From: Candidatus Sulfopaludibacter sp. SbA3
GTDB taxonomy: Bacteria > Acidobacteriota > Terriglobia > Bryobacterales > Bryobacteraceae
Reading direction: 5' to 3'
DNA length: 40,010 nt
Assembly: GCA_945893365.1 (NCBI GenBank)
Contig: CAMDED010000064.1
Coordinates: forward strand, 1-40,010
In this document: one piece after another, positions 17,101 through 24,059 of the stretch
Position numbering within the stretch: position 1 is the stretch's first letter
Layout of the letters: every line of letters starts with the position of its first letter
The notes under the pieces: generated by a model
Told to the model about the DNA's origin: nothing
The model's input: the letters and a program-made list of their open reading frames with translations, nothing else
The model's database searches: none
Position numbers and translations under genes: made by a program

Positions 17101-17432
17101 GTGACGTCCTCTCTTCGGCGGGCATCCACTTGCAGCGTGATGTCGCGCAGCACGAACTTTTGGAAGCCGGGCGACTCCACCGTCAGGTTGTACCTGCCGA
17201 CAGGCAATTGCGCGAAGATGTAGTTGCCCTGTGAATCGGAAGTGCCCTTTCGCACGTCGTTCGTATCCACATTCTGCACGGTCACGACAGGGAGGGCGAC
17301 AGACGCTCCCGATGAATCCGTGACGTTTCCACGCAACTCCGCTACCGTAGTTTGCCCATAAGCCGCTATCGCAAAGAGGCAAGAGGCAACCGGAAAAACC
17401 AGCGCAAGACTTCGACGGCCGTTGTTCGTCAT
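14193..17432 (-). CDS. TonB-dependent receptor 2, Oar-like
   Basis: This 1079-residue outer-membrane receptor is preceded by GAGGAGG seven bases before the ATG. It has a signal peptide (LALVFPVASCLFAIAAYG) and a CarboxypepD_reg-like domain (AELRGNVTDSSGASVALP, about residues 32-115). A plug with ELPLNGRNFLQLAQLTPGT and FGGSVGGPV follows. The large barrel ends in LALKFYF with terminal Phe. It is only distantly similar to receptor 3 next to it, so it is not a recent tandem copy. It has its own promoter at 17464-17492 and leads into the KARI-like gene. The ligand is unknown; the neighbouring dehydratase and amidohydrolase suggest a carbohydrate- or organic-acid-derived compound. Confidence 0.9.
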   Translation of the reverse strand: MTNNGRRSLALVFPVASCLFAIAAYGQTTVAELRGNVTDSSGASVALPVVTVQNVDTNDVRKGTSDSQGNYIFAQLPVGRYNLTVESPGFQKFVLRDITLQVDARRREDVTLKVGEVTQEITVAASAVALNSTSATIGEVISQRPIIELPLNGRNFLQLAQLTPGTVPPVLQNGEDTTSSFNGRRTNLSVAVSGTRHVSAAYLFDGVLGREEFYGAVAVQPTIEGIAEFKIMRGYFAPEFGSPAIVSVVSKSGTNSWHGGVWEFLRNDKFDARNTFNFSATKPPFRQNQFGGSVGGPVIKDKLFAMFNTELMRSRQSFPVNILVPTPSMLQGDFTGFNQIFDPATANAQRIKQPFPNNVVPANRIGGFAKLYNDFILTSPVSPLDPASRARGFNLFASQRVITDVNKWDTRWDYILSDKDKIFARVNYDQTDQTDLNPKRGDARIYPLYSRNAVVSWSRVVSPVMINDLRLGFGRANLRAGGPVPGGDVDYPALFGIRNLSTTPGCAGVPIVGVQEYGAWGFQSGSCLIPRNQNLTLFDNASYVKGRHRLSFGGQLEKVNLRHEVAFNPQGNFTFTGAFTEAFNGTNRVVGTGVALADYLLGFPASAIGQARVTPMYRFGWWYAMYLNDDVQVSKNLTLNLGLRYQVQQPLTEKYDNISDFDFATGKQRFAGKDGVPRGLYDTDRNGFAPRLGIAWRPRGSEKTAIRTSYGVFYDRLPGNDQAWQGISPPLNAGQSFTTPDPVVPSVGIQQLFPAIDLSSPLSVGTTLFNLVGRRDPYLQQWTLSVQQTLPSEMILEVAYVGSKGAKLSKRYDRNVIPTLQEPGDTRTLQQRRPYPNLGFILSDEGAGLSNYHALQSSLRKSYSQGMTFMVSHLWGRSMDTDSYDGKATRFYRPGSNDYGRSIFDVRQRLVVSVNYELPFGKDAKGALKHVIGGWEFNTILALQTGLPFHAGSTDRSNTANTFGGRPNRICNGNLPSDQRTAVKWFDTACFVEPALNTFGNGGVHYLDTDGNKTQDIGLFKVFNITETKRLQFRFEAFNLWNNTNYNRPGNSVSAPGTFGRITAAQPARAMQLALKFYF

Positions 17433-17463
17433 GAAAAGACCTCCTCGAAACTATCTTTATACG

Positions 17464-17492
17464 GATATACTCTCAACCAATTGAGTTGTCAA
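17464..17492 (-). promoter_or_regulatory. sigma70-type promoter of receptor 2, with palindromic spacer
   Basis: On the minus strand a perfect TTGACA (17487-17492) is 17 bases from TATATC (17464-17469). The spacer holds an inverted repeat (CTCAA, 4 bases, TTGAG; 17472-17485), which could be a repressor site. The start of transcription would lie about 25 bases before the ATG at 17432. Confidence 0.65.
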
Positions 17493-17522
17493 GTGAGGCT
17501 AGGCATGCATGTGTCGAGCATG

Positions 17523-17551
17523 CGACGCAGACTAGCGGCAAGTCTGCGTCG
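17523..17551 (-). terminator. strong hairpin between receptor genes 3 and 2
   Basis: A perfect 11-base inverted repeat (CGACGCAGACT / AGTCTGCGTCG) with a 7-base loop starts 36 bases after the stop codon of receptor 3 and lies upstream of the promoter of receptor 2. Its position suits transcription termination or protection of the upstream mRNA 3' end. It lacks a T-run on either strand, so the termination role is inferred. Confidence 0.5.
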
Positions 17552-17586
17552 TATGCGTCGTGGGGACAAGACTTCAGCCTGCCGGT

Positions 17587-20500
17587 CTAAAAACTAAACC
17601 TCATTCCGAAGCGGAACTGGCGCTCGGAGGGGTTGGCCAATCCGCCCAGCGTATTGGTTATCGAGGAGAAATTGTTCAGCGTCCGAACCGTGCCGTCGCC
17701 ATTCAGGACCATCGAAGCCACGCCGGCGCCTGGGTTCGCGAACTTCGGCGTGTTGGTTATGTTGAAGCACTCGGCCTTGAATTCCAGCTTGATTCGCTCA
17801 TTCAACTTGAAGTTGCGGAAGGCGCTCAAGTCCAGATTCCACAAGCCCGGACCAAACATCGTGTTGCGCCCGGTCGAGCCGAAACGCACGCCGGTGGGCT
17901 GCCGGAAGGCTAGCGGATCGAACCACGATTTGTTGGCGCCGATCTCGCCGAGGACTTTGACTTTTCCCGTCGTGACCAGATCGGCGGTCTGGGCATTGCC
18001 GGGCGCATTCAGTTCCGTGCCCGCCGCGCTGATCGTGAAAGGGGTACCGGTGTAGGCCGCGAACATGCCGTTGGTCTGCCAGCCGCGGGTCAACCAGGAA
18101 GCAGGTCCCGCGGTCATCCAACGCTTCCCCGGGCCAAACGGCATTTCATAGAGGTAACCCATCGTGAGCATCTGAGCGCGGTTGTAGCCCGCAACGGCGC
18201 GGTTGCGGCTCCTCACCGGCTCCCAGTTCCAGGTGGGCGCACCCGTCCACCCATCCTCATCGGTCCAATTGATGGCTTTCGAAAATGTGTATGCGCCTTT
18301 CAGGAACAGACCGCGGCTGAATTGCCGGTTGAGCGCCACTTGAAGGCTGTGGTAGTTGCCGCTGGCGGCGCCGTCCCACATCAGCATGGCGATCCGGCGG
18401 TTCTGTGTGGCTGCGAGCGGCCGCCCCGCGGGACCTCCGCCTGGCGGCGCGGCGTTGATGTCGATGTCCAGCAGTTGGTGCACGGTCTGTGTGCCCACAT
18501 AGGCGAAGCTGGTCACGATTTCCGCCGGCAGCTTCCGCTCGACGCTAAAATTCCAGGACTGAATATAGCCGCGATTCAGCTCGCCGCCCCATGCGCTTCG
18601 CGGACCCATGTCGATGGTCGGCGGCAGTGGGATGACACCGGTGCTCGTGTCGGGTAGAGGAATGGCCGGAATACCTTTGTCGATCGTGTCGATCCAAGTG
18701 AACGGCGTGGTTGAAACGAAGGATGCGCCAATGGTCGCCGGGTACATACCGCGCAAAGGCCGTGAGAAGGGGAGCGGATCGTACGTGATCCCGTATCCGC
18801 TGCGCACCACGGTTTTCTCCGTCGCGCGGAACGCGAACCCGATACGCGGAGCAACCAGCCTCTTGCTGGTTGTGATGCCGGCGTTTCTCGGGTTGTTTCC
18901 CACGCCGCCCATGGTAACCAGATTCGTGCCCGGGTCCCACCGCTCGATGCCGCGGTCTTTCCGCCCGATCAGCGGGAAATACTCATAGCGCAATCCGATG
19001 TTTAGTGTAAGCCTGCGCGTGACTTGCCAACGGTCCCGGACAAATCCGCCAAACTGCCATTCGCGGTTCGTCATCTGGTACAACTGGACGGCCTTCTGCA
19101 TGGAAGTGGTCAACCCGAGCAGGTAGGTCGCATACGAGTTCAGGTAATTCGAGGTGTAGCCTCTCGCTCCCGTGGCATCGCCGCCGAAGGTGATGTTTCC
19201 GCGCGGTCCGCCGCTGACTTCCGGCTGCCACTGGTCCATTTGGTATCGAACCAGGTCGAAACCCCAGCGAATTTCGTGCGATCCGTGCATTTTCGTGGCG
19301 TTGGTCGTATAGGTGAAGGAGCGCTCGTTGTAGAAGTGCGGCTGCCAGCCGGCGGTTGCCCCCCAGGTTGTAAAGCCGTGGACGATGGTAGGCATGCCGG
19401 TGTAACAGCCGCCGTTAGCGAGACCGGGGCAGGCCGCTTTCACACGGTCGGCTCCCGGTCCGGTTACGACCGGTTCATTGGTATTCGGAATGCCCCAAAC
19501 GTCGCTCCCGATGTTTTTCCCGTAACCCGGGTAAACCCCGGTCATATCCATGCGCGTGAAGGCCACCGTGCCGTCGAGCAGCAAGGTCGGCGAGAACGTC
19601 TTTGTGTAGCCGAACGTCGGGAGGATGACGTGAGTATCGGTCACCTCCGGCGCTCCCGCGCGGCTCAACCCGGGCCCGCCGAGTTGGTCGCCGAAGGCGA
19701 ATTTCGAGCTGACTTTCGCATCCATGCGACTATATTTGCCCCAAAGAACCAGGCTGTTCGAAGGGTTCCAGTTGACCTTCACGTCGTAGTTGTAACGGTT
19801 GAGTCGTTCGGTGCCTGAAGTGAAATAGTTATTCAACGTGCCTTGAGAGGTCCCGGGCAGATTCGCGAAGGGAGCCAAATCCTGGATTTTTTTGCTAATG
19901 GGGCTGATACGGCCCACGGGGATCTGGTTGCCGGCGAAGGGTTGCCGGTCGCTGCCGTCCGGATTGCCCGTCAACGGGTCATATATCGTGACCGGCAGCC
20001 CGCCGAAGTTGCCCGCGCGGATGTCAGCCGTTGGTACCGAGTAGGGGATGGGAGAAATGCCGGCACGTTCCAGGGTTCCTTCAAAGCTGCCGAAGAAGAA
20101 AAGCTTGTCCTTCTTCACCGGCCCGCCTATCGTTCCGCCGAGAATGTTGAAAATCGACTTGGCCTTGCCGGTGCTCGACGGAAGGAAGAAGTTTCGCGTC
20201 CTCAGGTGTTGGTTGTCATGGTACTCGAAACCCGAGCCGTGAAACTCATTCGTACCGGATTTCGTAGCCACGGTGACCGCCGCTCCTCCGGCCATGCCCT
20301 GCTCCGCGTCGAACGAACCGGTGCTGATATTCACGGCGTTGATGGACTCAACCGGGGGAACGTACACCATATTGTGGGGCAGCCAGATGTAGACGTTCGT
20401 TGCGCCATCCACACGCGCGTTGTTATTGTTCCGCGCAGTTCCGTTGACGTTGGTCGTGAGCGCACGCGCGGGCGCCGCACCGACGCTGTTTTGGAAATTG

Positions 20501-21006
20501 GCCGGAGTGGCGCCGGGGACAAGGTTGATCAGGCTCTGGAAATTGCGGTAGGAGGAAAGAGGAAGGTTCTCCACCGCGCGGCTGGTGATTTCGGTATGGA
20601 CGTCGGACTTGTCCGTCTGAAGGGCGGCGGCGCTCGCTTCGACTGTGACCTGCTCGGTGATTTGTCCGAGCTCGAGCCGGACGCCGACACGTGTCACGCT
20701 GTTGATGGTGATATCAACGCCGGTCTGGGTGAACATGCGAAACCCGATAGCCGTCACTTTCAGGTCGTAGCTGCCAGGCAATAGATTCGCGAAGGTGTAG
20801 CGGCCCTCCGAATCAACCTTGGTTTCACGAACGGCTCCCGTGCCTTTATTCGTCATGGTGACGGAGGCGCCGGAAACGACCGCGCCGCTTTGGTCGAGCA
20901 CCGTGCCGACGGCTGAACCGTAAAGGACCTGTGCGGAAACCGGACGGATTGTGAATGCTGAGAGTAGCAGCACGCTGAGAAGCGTGGCTGGGAACGTTCG
21001 ATTCAT
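17587..21006 (-). CDS. TonB-dependent receptor 3, Oar-like
   Basis: This protein has 1139 residues from the ATG at 21006, which follows AAAGGGGG. The frame is open up to 21093, but the extra 29 residues precede the signal peptide (LLSVLLLSAFTIRPVSA). It carries a CarboxypepD_reg-like domain (GTVLDQSGAVVSGASV), a plug with NLPLSSYRNFQSLINLVPG, and GGTIGGPV. The long barrel ends in RFGMRFSF. It lies 110 bases after the amidohydrolase stop codon on the same strand, with no clear promoter between. It is probably the last gene of the dehydratase-amidohydrolase-receptor transcript, and the uptake route for its substrate. Confidence 0.9.
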   Translation of the reverse strand: MNRTFPATLLSVLLLSAFTIRPVSAQVLYGSAVGTVLDQSGAVVSGASVTMTNKGTGAVRETKVDSEGRYTFANLLPGSYDLKVTAIGFRMFTQTGVDITINSVTRVGVRLELGQITEQVTVEASAAALQTDKSDVHTEITSRAVENLPLSSYRNFQSLINLVPGATPANFQNSVGAAPARALTTNVNGTARNNNNARVDGATNVYIWLPHNMVYVPPVESINAVNISTGSFDAEQGMAGGAAVTVATKSGTNEFHGSGFEYHDNQHLRTRNFFLPSSTGKAKSIFNILGGTIGGPVKKDKLFFFGSFEGTLERAGISPIPYSVPTADIRAGNFGGLPVTIYDPLTGNPDGSDRQPFAGNQIPVGRISPISKKIQDLAPFANLPGTSQGTLNNYFTSGTERLNRYNYDVKVNWNPSNSLVLWGKYSRMDAKVSSKFAFGDQLGGPGLSRAGAPEVTDTHVILPTFGYTKTFSPTLLLDGTVAFTRMDMTGVYPGYGKNIGSDVWGIPNTNEPVVTGPGADRVKAACPGLANGGCYTGMPTIVHGFTTWGATAGWQPHFYNERSFTYTTNATKMHGSHEIRWGFDLVRYQMDQWQPEVSGGPRGNITFGGDATGARGYTSNYLNSYATYLLGLTTSMQKAVQLYQMTNREWQFGGFVRDRWQVTRRLTLNIGLRYEYFPLIGRKDRGIERWDPGTNLVTMGGVGNNPRNAGITTSKRLVAPRIGFAFRATEKTVVRSGYGITYDPLPFSRPLRGMYPATIGASFVSTTPFTWIDTIDKGIPAIPLPDTSTGVIPLPPTIDMGPRSAWGGELNRGYIQSWNFSVERKLPAEIVTSFAYVGTQTVHQLLDIDINAAPPGGGPAGRPLAATQNRRIAMLMWDGAASGNYHSLQVALNRQFSRGLFLKGAYTFSKAINWTDEDGWTGAPTWNWEPVRSRNRAVAGYNRAQMLTMGYLYEMPFGPGKRWMTAGPASWLTRGWQTNGMFAAYTGTPFTISAAGTELNAPGNAQTADLVTTGKVKVLGEIGANKSWFDPLAFRQPTGVRFGSTGRNTMFGPGLWNLDLSAFRNFKLNERIKLEFKAECFNITNTPKFANPGAGVASMVLNGDGTVRTLNNFSSITNTLGGLANPSERQFRFGMRFSF

Positions 21007-21116
21007 GGTAGCCCCCTTTTTCAGATGCGAGATATTGGAGCCGACGCGAGAGTGGAAATTTGAAGCAGACGAGGCGAAGCCCGCCGCCGGCATTCAGTCA
21101 AAGATCAGACGCGAGT

Positions 21117-21962
21117 TCACTCCGTGGTGATCCCTAACTCCGCGAGCACGTCGCGGTGCAGGATTTGCTCTATGATCTCACAGGAGATCTTCGGTAATGG
21201 CGTCCCGGCCACCTGGTCGTTCAGCCGCTGCAATGCCGCCATCGACGACGCTGGTTCCCACAGCGGGTAATCCGAGCCGTAGAGAAGCTTGTGATAGACG
21301 CCCCACTCCCCGCAAACCACCAAGGCTTCGTAGCCCTGCCAGGGTCTGTGCCAGAGACCGGAGATGTCGGCATAAACATTCGGGTGCTTGCGAATCACCA
21401 TCGCCGCCTCGCGCTGCCAGGGATGGCCCAAATGGGCCATGATGATCCTCAACTCCGGCATCGCGATTGCCAGCTCGTCTACCAGGAGCGGTATCGACAG
21501 CCGCAGCAGGCCCTTGGTAGCGGGAGAAGTTCCCATGTGGGTGAGCACGGGCAGACTTAGTTCTACGGCGCGCTGGAAGAACGGACGGAACTGAGGGTCG
21601 GCGATGTTATAGAGCGACATCACCGGATAGAGCTTGATACCCTTCATCCCGAAGTCTTGAGCGCCGCGCTCCATTTCTTCGATGGCGTCCGGATGGCTGG
21701 GATCGAGGGCCATGAACCCGATGTACTTCTTCGGATTCCTCGAAACCAGCTTCGCCACGTATTCGTGCGGCGTGTGTATTCCGAGGGCGTAGGCGGTGAT
21801 GCCGAAAACGATGGCTTTTCCGACTGGCGCCATGGCCGCTTCGTACTGCTCCGGCGTGATTTCCGGCCACGCCCCCGTTCCGCCGCGCTCATCCCATTCG
21901 CGGGCGAACTCCGGCCCGAAGTGGGCGCGCCGCATGAAGTGGGTATGGTAGTCGATGATCAT
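21117..21962 (-). CDS. amidohydrolase family 2 (TIM-barrel metal-dependent hydrolase), possible lactonase
   Basis: This 281-residue protein has the Amidohydro_2 pattern. It shows the N-terminal HxH pair (His6, His8 in DYHTHF), Lys110 in KGIKLYP, His142 in THMG, His177 in AHLGHPW, and the closing Asp231 in GSDYP, all expected for metal binding and catalysis. The family includes lactonases (fuconolactonase, 2-pyrone-4,6-dicarboxylate lactonase) and decarboxylases (ACMSD type). There is no signal peptide, so it is cytoplasmic. Its ATG is 4 bases after the stop codon of the enolase-superfamily dehydratase. A lactonase feeding an acid-sugar dehydratase is therefore attractive, but this is inferred from context. 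Confidence 0.85.
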   Translation of the reverse strand: MIIDYHTHFMRRAHFGPEFAREWDERGGTGAWPEITPEQYEAAMAPVGKAIVFGITAYALGIHTPHEYVAKLVSRNPKKYIGFMALDPSHPDAIEEMERGAQDFGMKGIKLYPVMSLYNIADPQFRPFFQRAVELSLPVLTHMGTSPATKGLLRLSIPLLVDELAIAMPELRIIMAHLGHPWQREAAMVIRKHPNVYADISGLWHRPWQGYEALVVCGEWGVYHKLLYGSDYPLWEPASSMAALQRLNDQVAGTPLPKISCEIIEQILHRDVLAELGITTE

Positions 21963-21966
21963 AAGG

Positions 21967-23118
21967 CTAGCGGGCGCGCTGCATCGTCACCCCGGTCGAA
22001 GCCTGAAACGCGTACTTCCCGCGCACTTCATCCGTCAACTCCACTCCGAGACCCGGCGCGGTTGAGGGGTAAAGGTAACCATCCTCGATTCGGGGTTTCT
22101 CGGAGAACAATTCATTGCACAGGGGAAAGCCCCAGGTGGGGTACTCGAGAATCGAAGTGTTCGGAACTGTAAAGGCCAGATGATAGTTCGGCGCGAGCAC
22201 GACGGACGAGCCCCAGGAATGAAACGCCACTTCCACACCATGACTTTGCGCCAGAGCGGCGATTTTCCGGCACTCCTGAATGCCCCCCGAGTGTGCCGTA
22301 TCCGGTTGAGCGATGTCCAAAGCGCCCGCGTTGAAGAAGTTCCGGAACTCGTGAATGGAGGTGGAGCTCTCCCCTCCGGAGATGGGAATCGACAACTGCC
22401 TGCGAACGTGCGCGTAGCCCGCGTAATCGGTAGCCGCGCACGGCTCTTCGAACCAGCGTAAATTCAGGTGCTCCATCGCTTTGCCGATCTGAATTGCTTC
22501 GCCCGCGCTCCAAGGCTCCGGATTGTGACCCTGGACCGCGTCAACCATCAGCTCGATGTCGTTTCCAAGCGCATCACGGACGGCTTCCATCTTGCGCAGG
22601 TCCTGGCGGAAACCCATCCCAATCCGCACTTTGACCGCTCGAAAGCCTTCCGCGCGATAGCGCCGCATCTCCTCGATAGTTTGATCAAGGGGCTTTTCCA
22701 AACCTCCGCTCGCGTAGATGGGCAGGCGGCTATGCACTTTTCCGCCCAGCAACTCGTAAACCGGCAGGCCTCGAACCTTGCCCAGAATGTCCCATAGCGC
22801 AGTCTCGATCGCCCCAATCGTGCTGATCCCCACGCCCACCCGAGCCCAGAATAGCGTCTTGCTGTACATCTTCTGAAAAAGGTAGGCAACCTGCGTCGGA
22901 TCCTCGCCCACGAGTAGCGGTTCGAGCGCCTCGACGATGCCTTTCACGGCGAGCGGGGCGAAGATGCCGGCGTAGGTCTCGCCCAATCCGGTGATTCCCT
23001 CGTCCGTATGCACCTGAATCAGGGATGCGTGAACGGAAGAGAGCGAACCGCCCGACCAACGGATCTCTTCGGTGGGCGCGGCCGTGAGCAGGATCGTTTC
23101 CAAACTCGTGATTTTCAT
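21967..23118 (-). CDS. mandelate racemase/muconate lactonizing enzyme family protein, probable acid-sugar dehydratase
   Basis: This 383-residue enolase-superfamily enzyme has the capping domain at the N terminus and a modified TIM barrel after it. Metal ligands are Asp193 (MVDA), Glu224 (WFEEP) and Glu250 (SGGE). The general base pair typical of the mandelate-racemase subgroup is His300 (FHSWGS) with Asp273 (QPDTAH). The opposite base motif is K163-V-R165, where mandelate racemase itself has KxK. Members with this layout usually dehydrate aldonic or aldaric acids. It is the first gene of the minus-strand catabolic block, divergent from the IclR gene and sharing its control region. Confidence 0.88.
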   Translation of the reverse strand: MKITSLETILLTAAPTEEIRWSGGSLSSVHASLIQVHTDEGITGLGETYAGIFAPLAVKGIVEALEPLLVGEDPTQVAYLFQKMYSKTLFWARVGVGISTIGAIETALWDILGKVRGLPVYELLGGKVHSRLPIYASGGLEKPLDQTIEEMRRYRAEGFRAVKVRIGMGFRQDLRKMEAVRDALGNDIELMVDAVQGHNPEPWSAGEAIQIGKAMEHLNLRWFEEPCAATDYAGYAHVRRQLSIPISGGESSTSIHEFRNFFNAGALDIAQPDTAHSGGIQECRKIAALAQSHGVEVAFHSWGSSVVLAPNYHLAFTVPNTSILEYPTWGFPLCNELFSEKPRIEDGYLYPSTAPGLGVELTDEVRGKYAFQASTGVTMQRAR

Positions 23119-23136
23119 CTACCGATTTTCACCTAA

Positions 23137-23151
23137 TTGATAAGCCATCAA
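23137..23151. promoter_or_regulatory. candidate IclR operator in the divergent promoter region
   Basis: TTGAT-5 bases-ATCAA is a perfect 5-base inverted repeat with a 5-base gap. It lies 18 bases upstream of the dehydratase ATG and 55 bases upstream of the proposed IclR ATG. A palindrome in an AT-rich gap beside an IclR gene is a natural binding site for its product and could control both directions. Confidence 0.5.
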
Positions 23152-23167
23152 TACTACAATGGAATTA

Positions 23168-23196
23168 TTGCGCCCGTCAATTTCACCCGCTATTCT
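23168..23196 (+). promoter_or_regulatory. possible promoter of the IclR gene, leaderless
   Basis: TTGCGC (23168-23173, weak) and TATTCT (23191-23196) are 17 bases apart. The -10 lies 10 bases before the ATG at 23207, the same spacing as in the next gene. This supports the internal ATG over the one at 23159. Confidence 0.4.
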
Positions 23197-23206
23197 GGGA
23201 TCATAC

Positions 23207-24037
23207 ATGCCTGTAAAGAAACCACTTCCTCCAAAGAGGTACCAGGTTCCCGCGCTCAAGCGCGCCTTTGGAATACTCGACAGCCTGAATGAAAGCAGCT
23301 TCGGTTTGACCGTTCAGGAGGTGAGCAGCATCCACAAGATCCCGTACAGCACGGTGTTCTACCTTCTGGAAACCATGCTCGAGTGCGGCTATGTTCAAAG
23401 GAACGGCGACTCCAAGAAATACACGCTGGGCCACAAGCTGTTTGCGTTTCGGGACGGAAGCGTCGCGAAGAGCGCGCTCAATCTCCGGGCGCTGGCCTTC
23501 CCGCTTTTGCAGGAACTGACCGACGTGACCGGCTTGACCGTCCACATCGCGATTCTCAACAAGGACGAAGCTGTCTACATCGAAAAAACCGAGTCCAACG
23601 GCTTCATCCGGCTCAATACCTGGGTTGGAGAGCGGAAGAGTTTGCACTGCACGGGAGTGGGAAAGGCTTTGCTGATGCCGCTGCCCGACGAAGAGATTCG
23701 CAAGCTGGTGACAGCCGAATCGATGATTCGCCGCACGGAAAGAACCATCACGTCCGTTGACGCTCTGCTGGAAAACCTGGCGAAGTGCCGGGAACGCGGA
23801 TATGCGCTCGACGACGCCGAAGATGAAGCCGAAGGCAGAGGTTTGGCTGCGCCCATATTTGACAGCGAAGGTAAGGTGATCGCTTCGGTCGGTTTCGCCG
23901 GCACCCTCGCCCAGATCGATCTGCACCGTATCGACGCTTTGGGAAAGGCCATCAAGAACTATGCGGGGCAGATATCGCGCCGGTTAGGGTATACAGGCGT
24001 GGCCGGCCGCAGTCTGAAGCTGGTTCAGAACCTTTAG
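23207..24037 (+). CDS. IclR family transcriptional regulator
   Basis: This protein has about 276 residues from the ATG at 23207; an in-frame ATG at 23159 would add 16. It has an N-terminal winged helix-turn-helix (about residues 14-75: LKRAFGILDSL, LTVQEVSSIHKIPYSTVFYLLETM, then the wing QRNGDSKKYTLG). The C-terminal IclR effector domain (about 90-260) includes LHCTGVGKALLMPLPDEE and LAAPIFDSEGKVIASVGFAG. IclR proteins bind small organic acids or aromatic compounds and control catabolic genes. It is divergent from the dehydratase gene and 22 bases upstream of the MFS transporter gene. It is very likely the local regulator of both. Confidence 0.92.
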   Translation: MPVKKPLPPKRYQVPALKRAFGILDSLNESSFGLTVQEVSSIHKIPYSTVFYLLETMLECGYVQRNGDSKKYTLGHKLFAFRDGSVAKSALNLRALAFPLLQELTDVTGLTVHIAILNKDEAVYIEKTESNGFIRLNTWVGERKSLHCTGVGKALLMPLPDEEIRKLVTAESMIRRTERTITSVDALLENLAKCRERGYALDDAEDEAEGRGLAAPIFDSEGKVIASVGFAGTLAQIDLHRIDALGKAIKNYAGQISRRLGYTGVAGRSLKLVQNL

Positions 24038-24043
24038 CTGGCG

Positions 24044-24049
24044 TAGAAT
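24044..24049 (+). promoter_or_regulatory. -10-like TAGAAT before the MFS gene
   Basis: TAGAAT lies exactly 10 bases before the ATG at 24060, and no Shine-Dalgarno is present. This suggests a leaderless transcript for the transporter in addition to read-through from the IclR gene. The -35 region is not recognisable. Confidence 0.35.
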
Positions 24050-24059
24050 CTTTGAGCTC

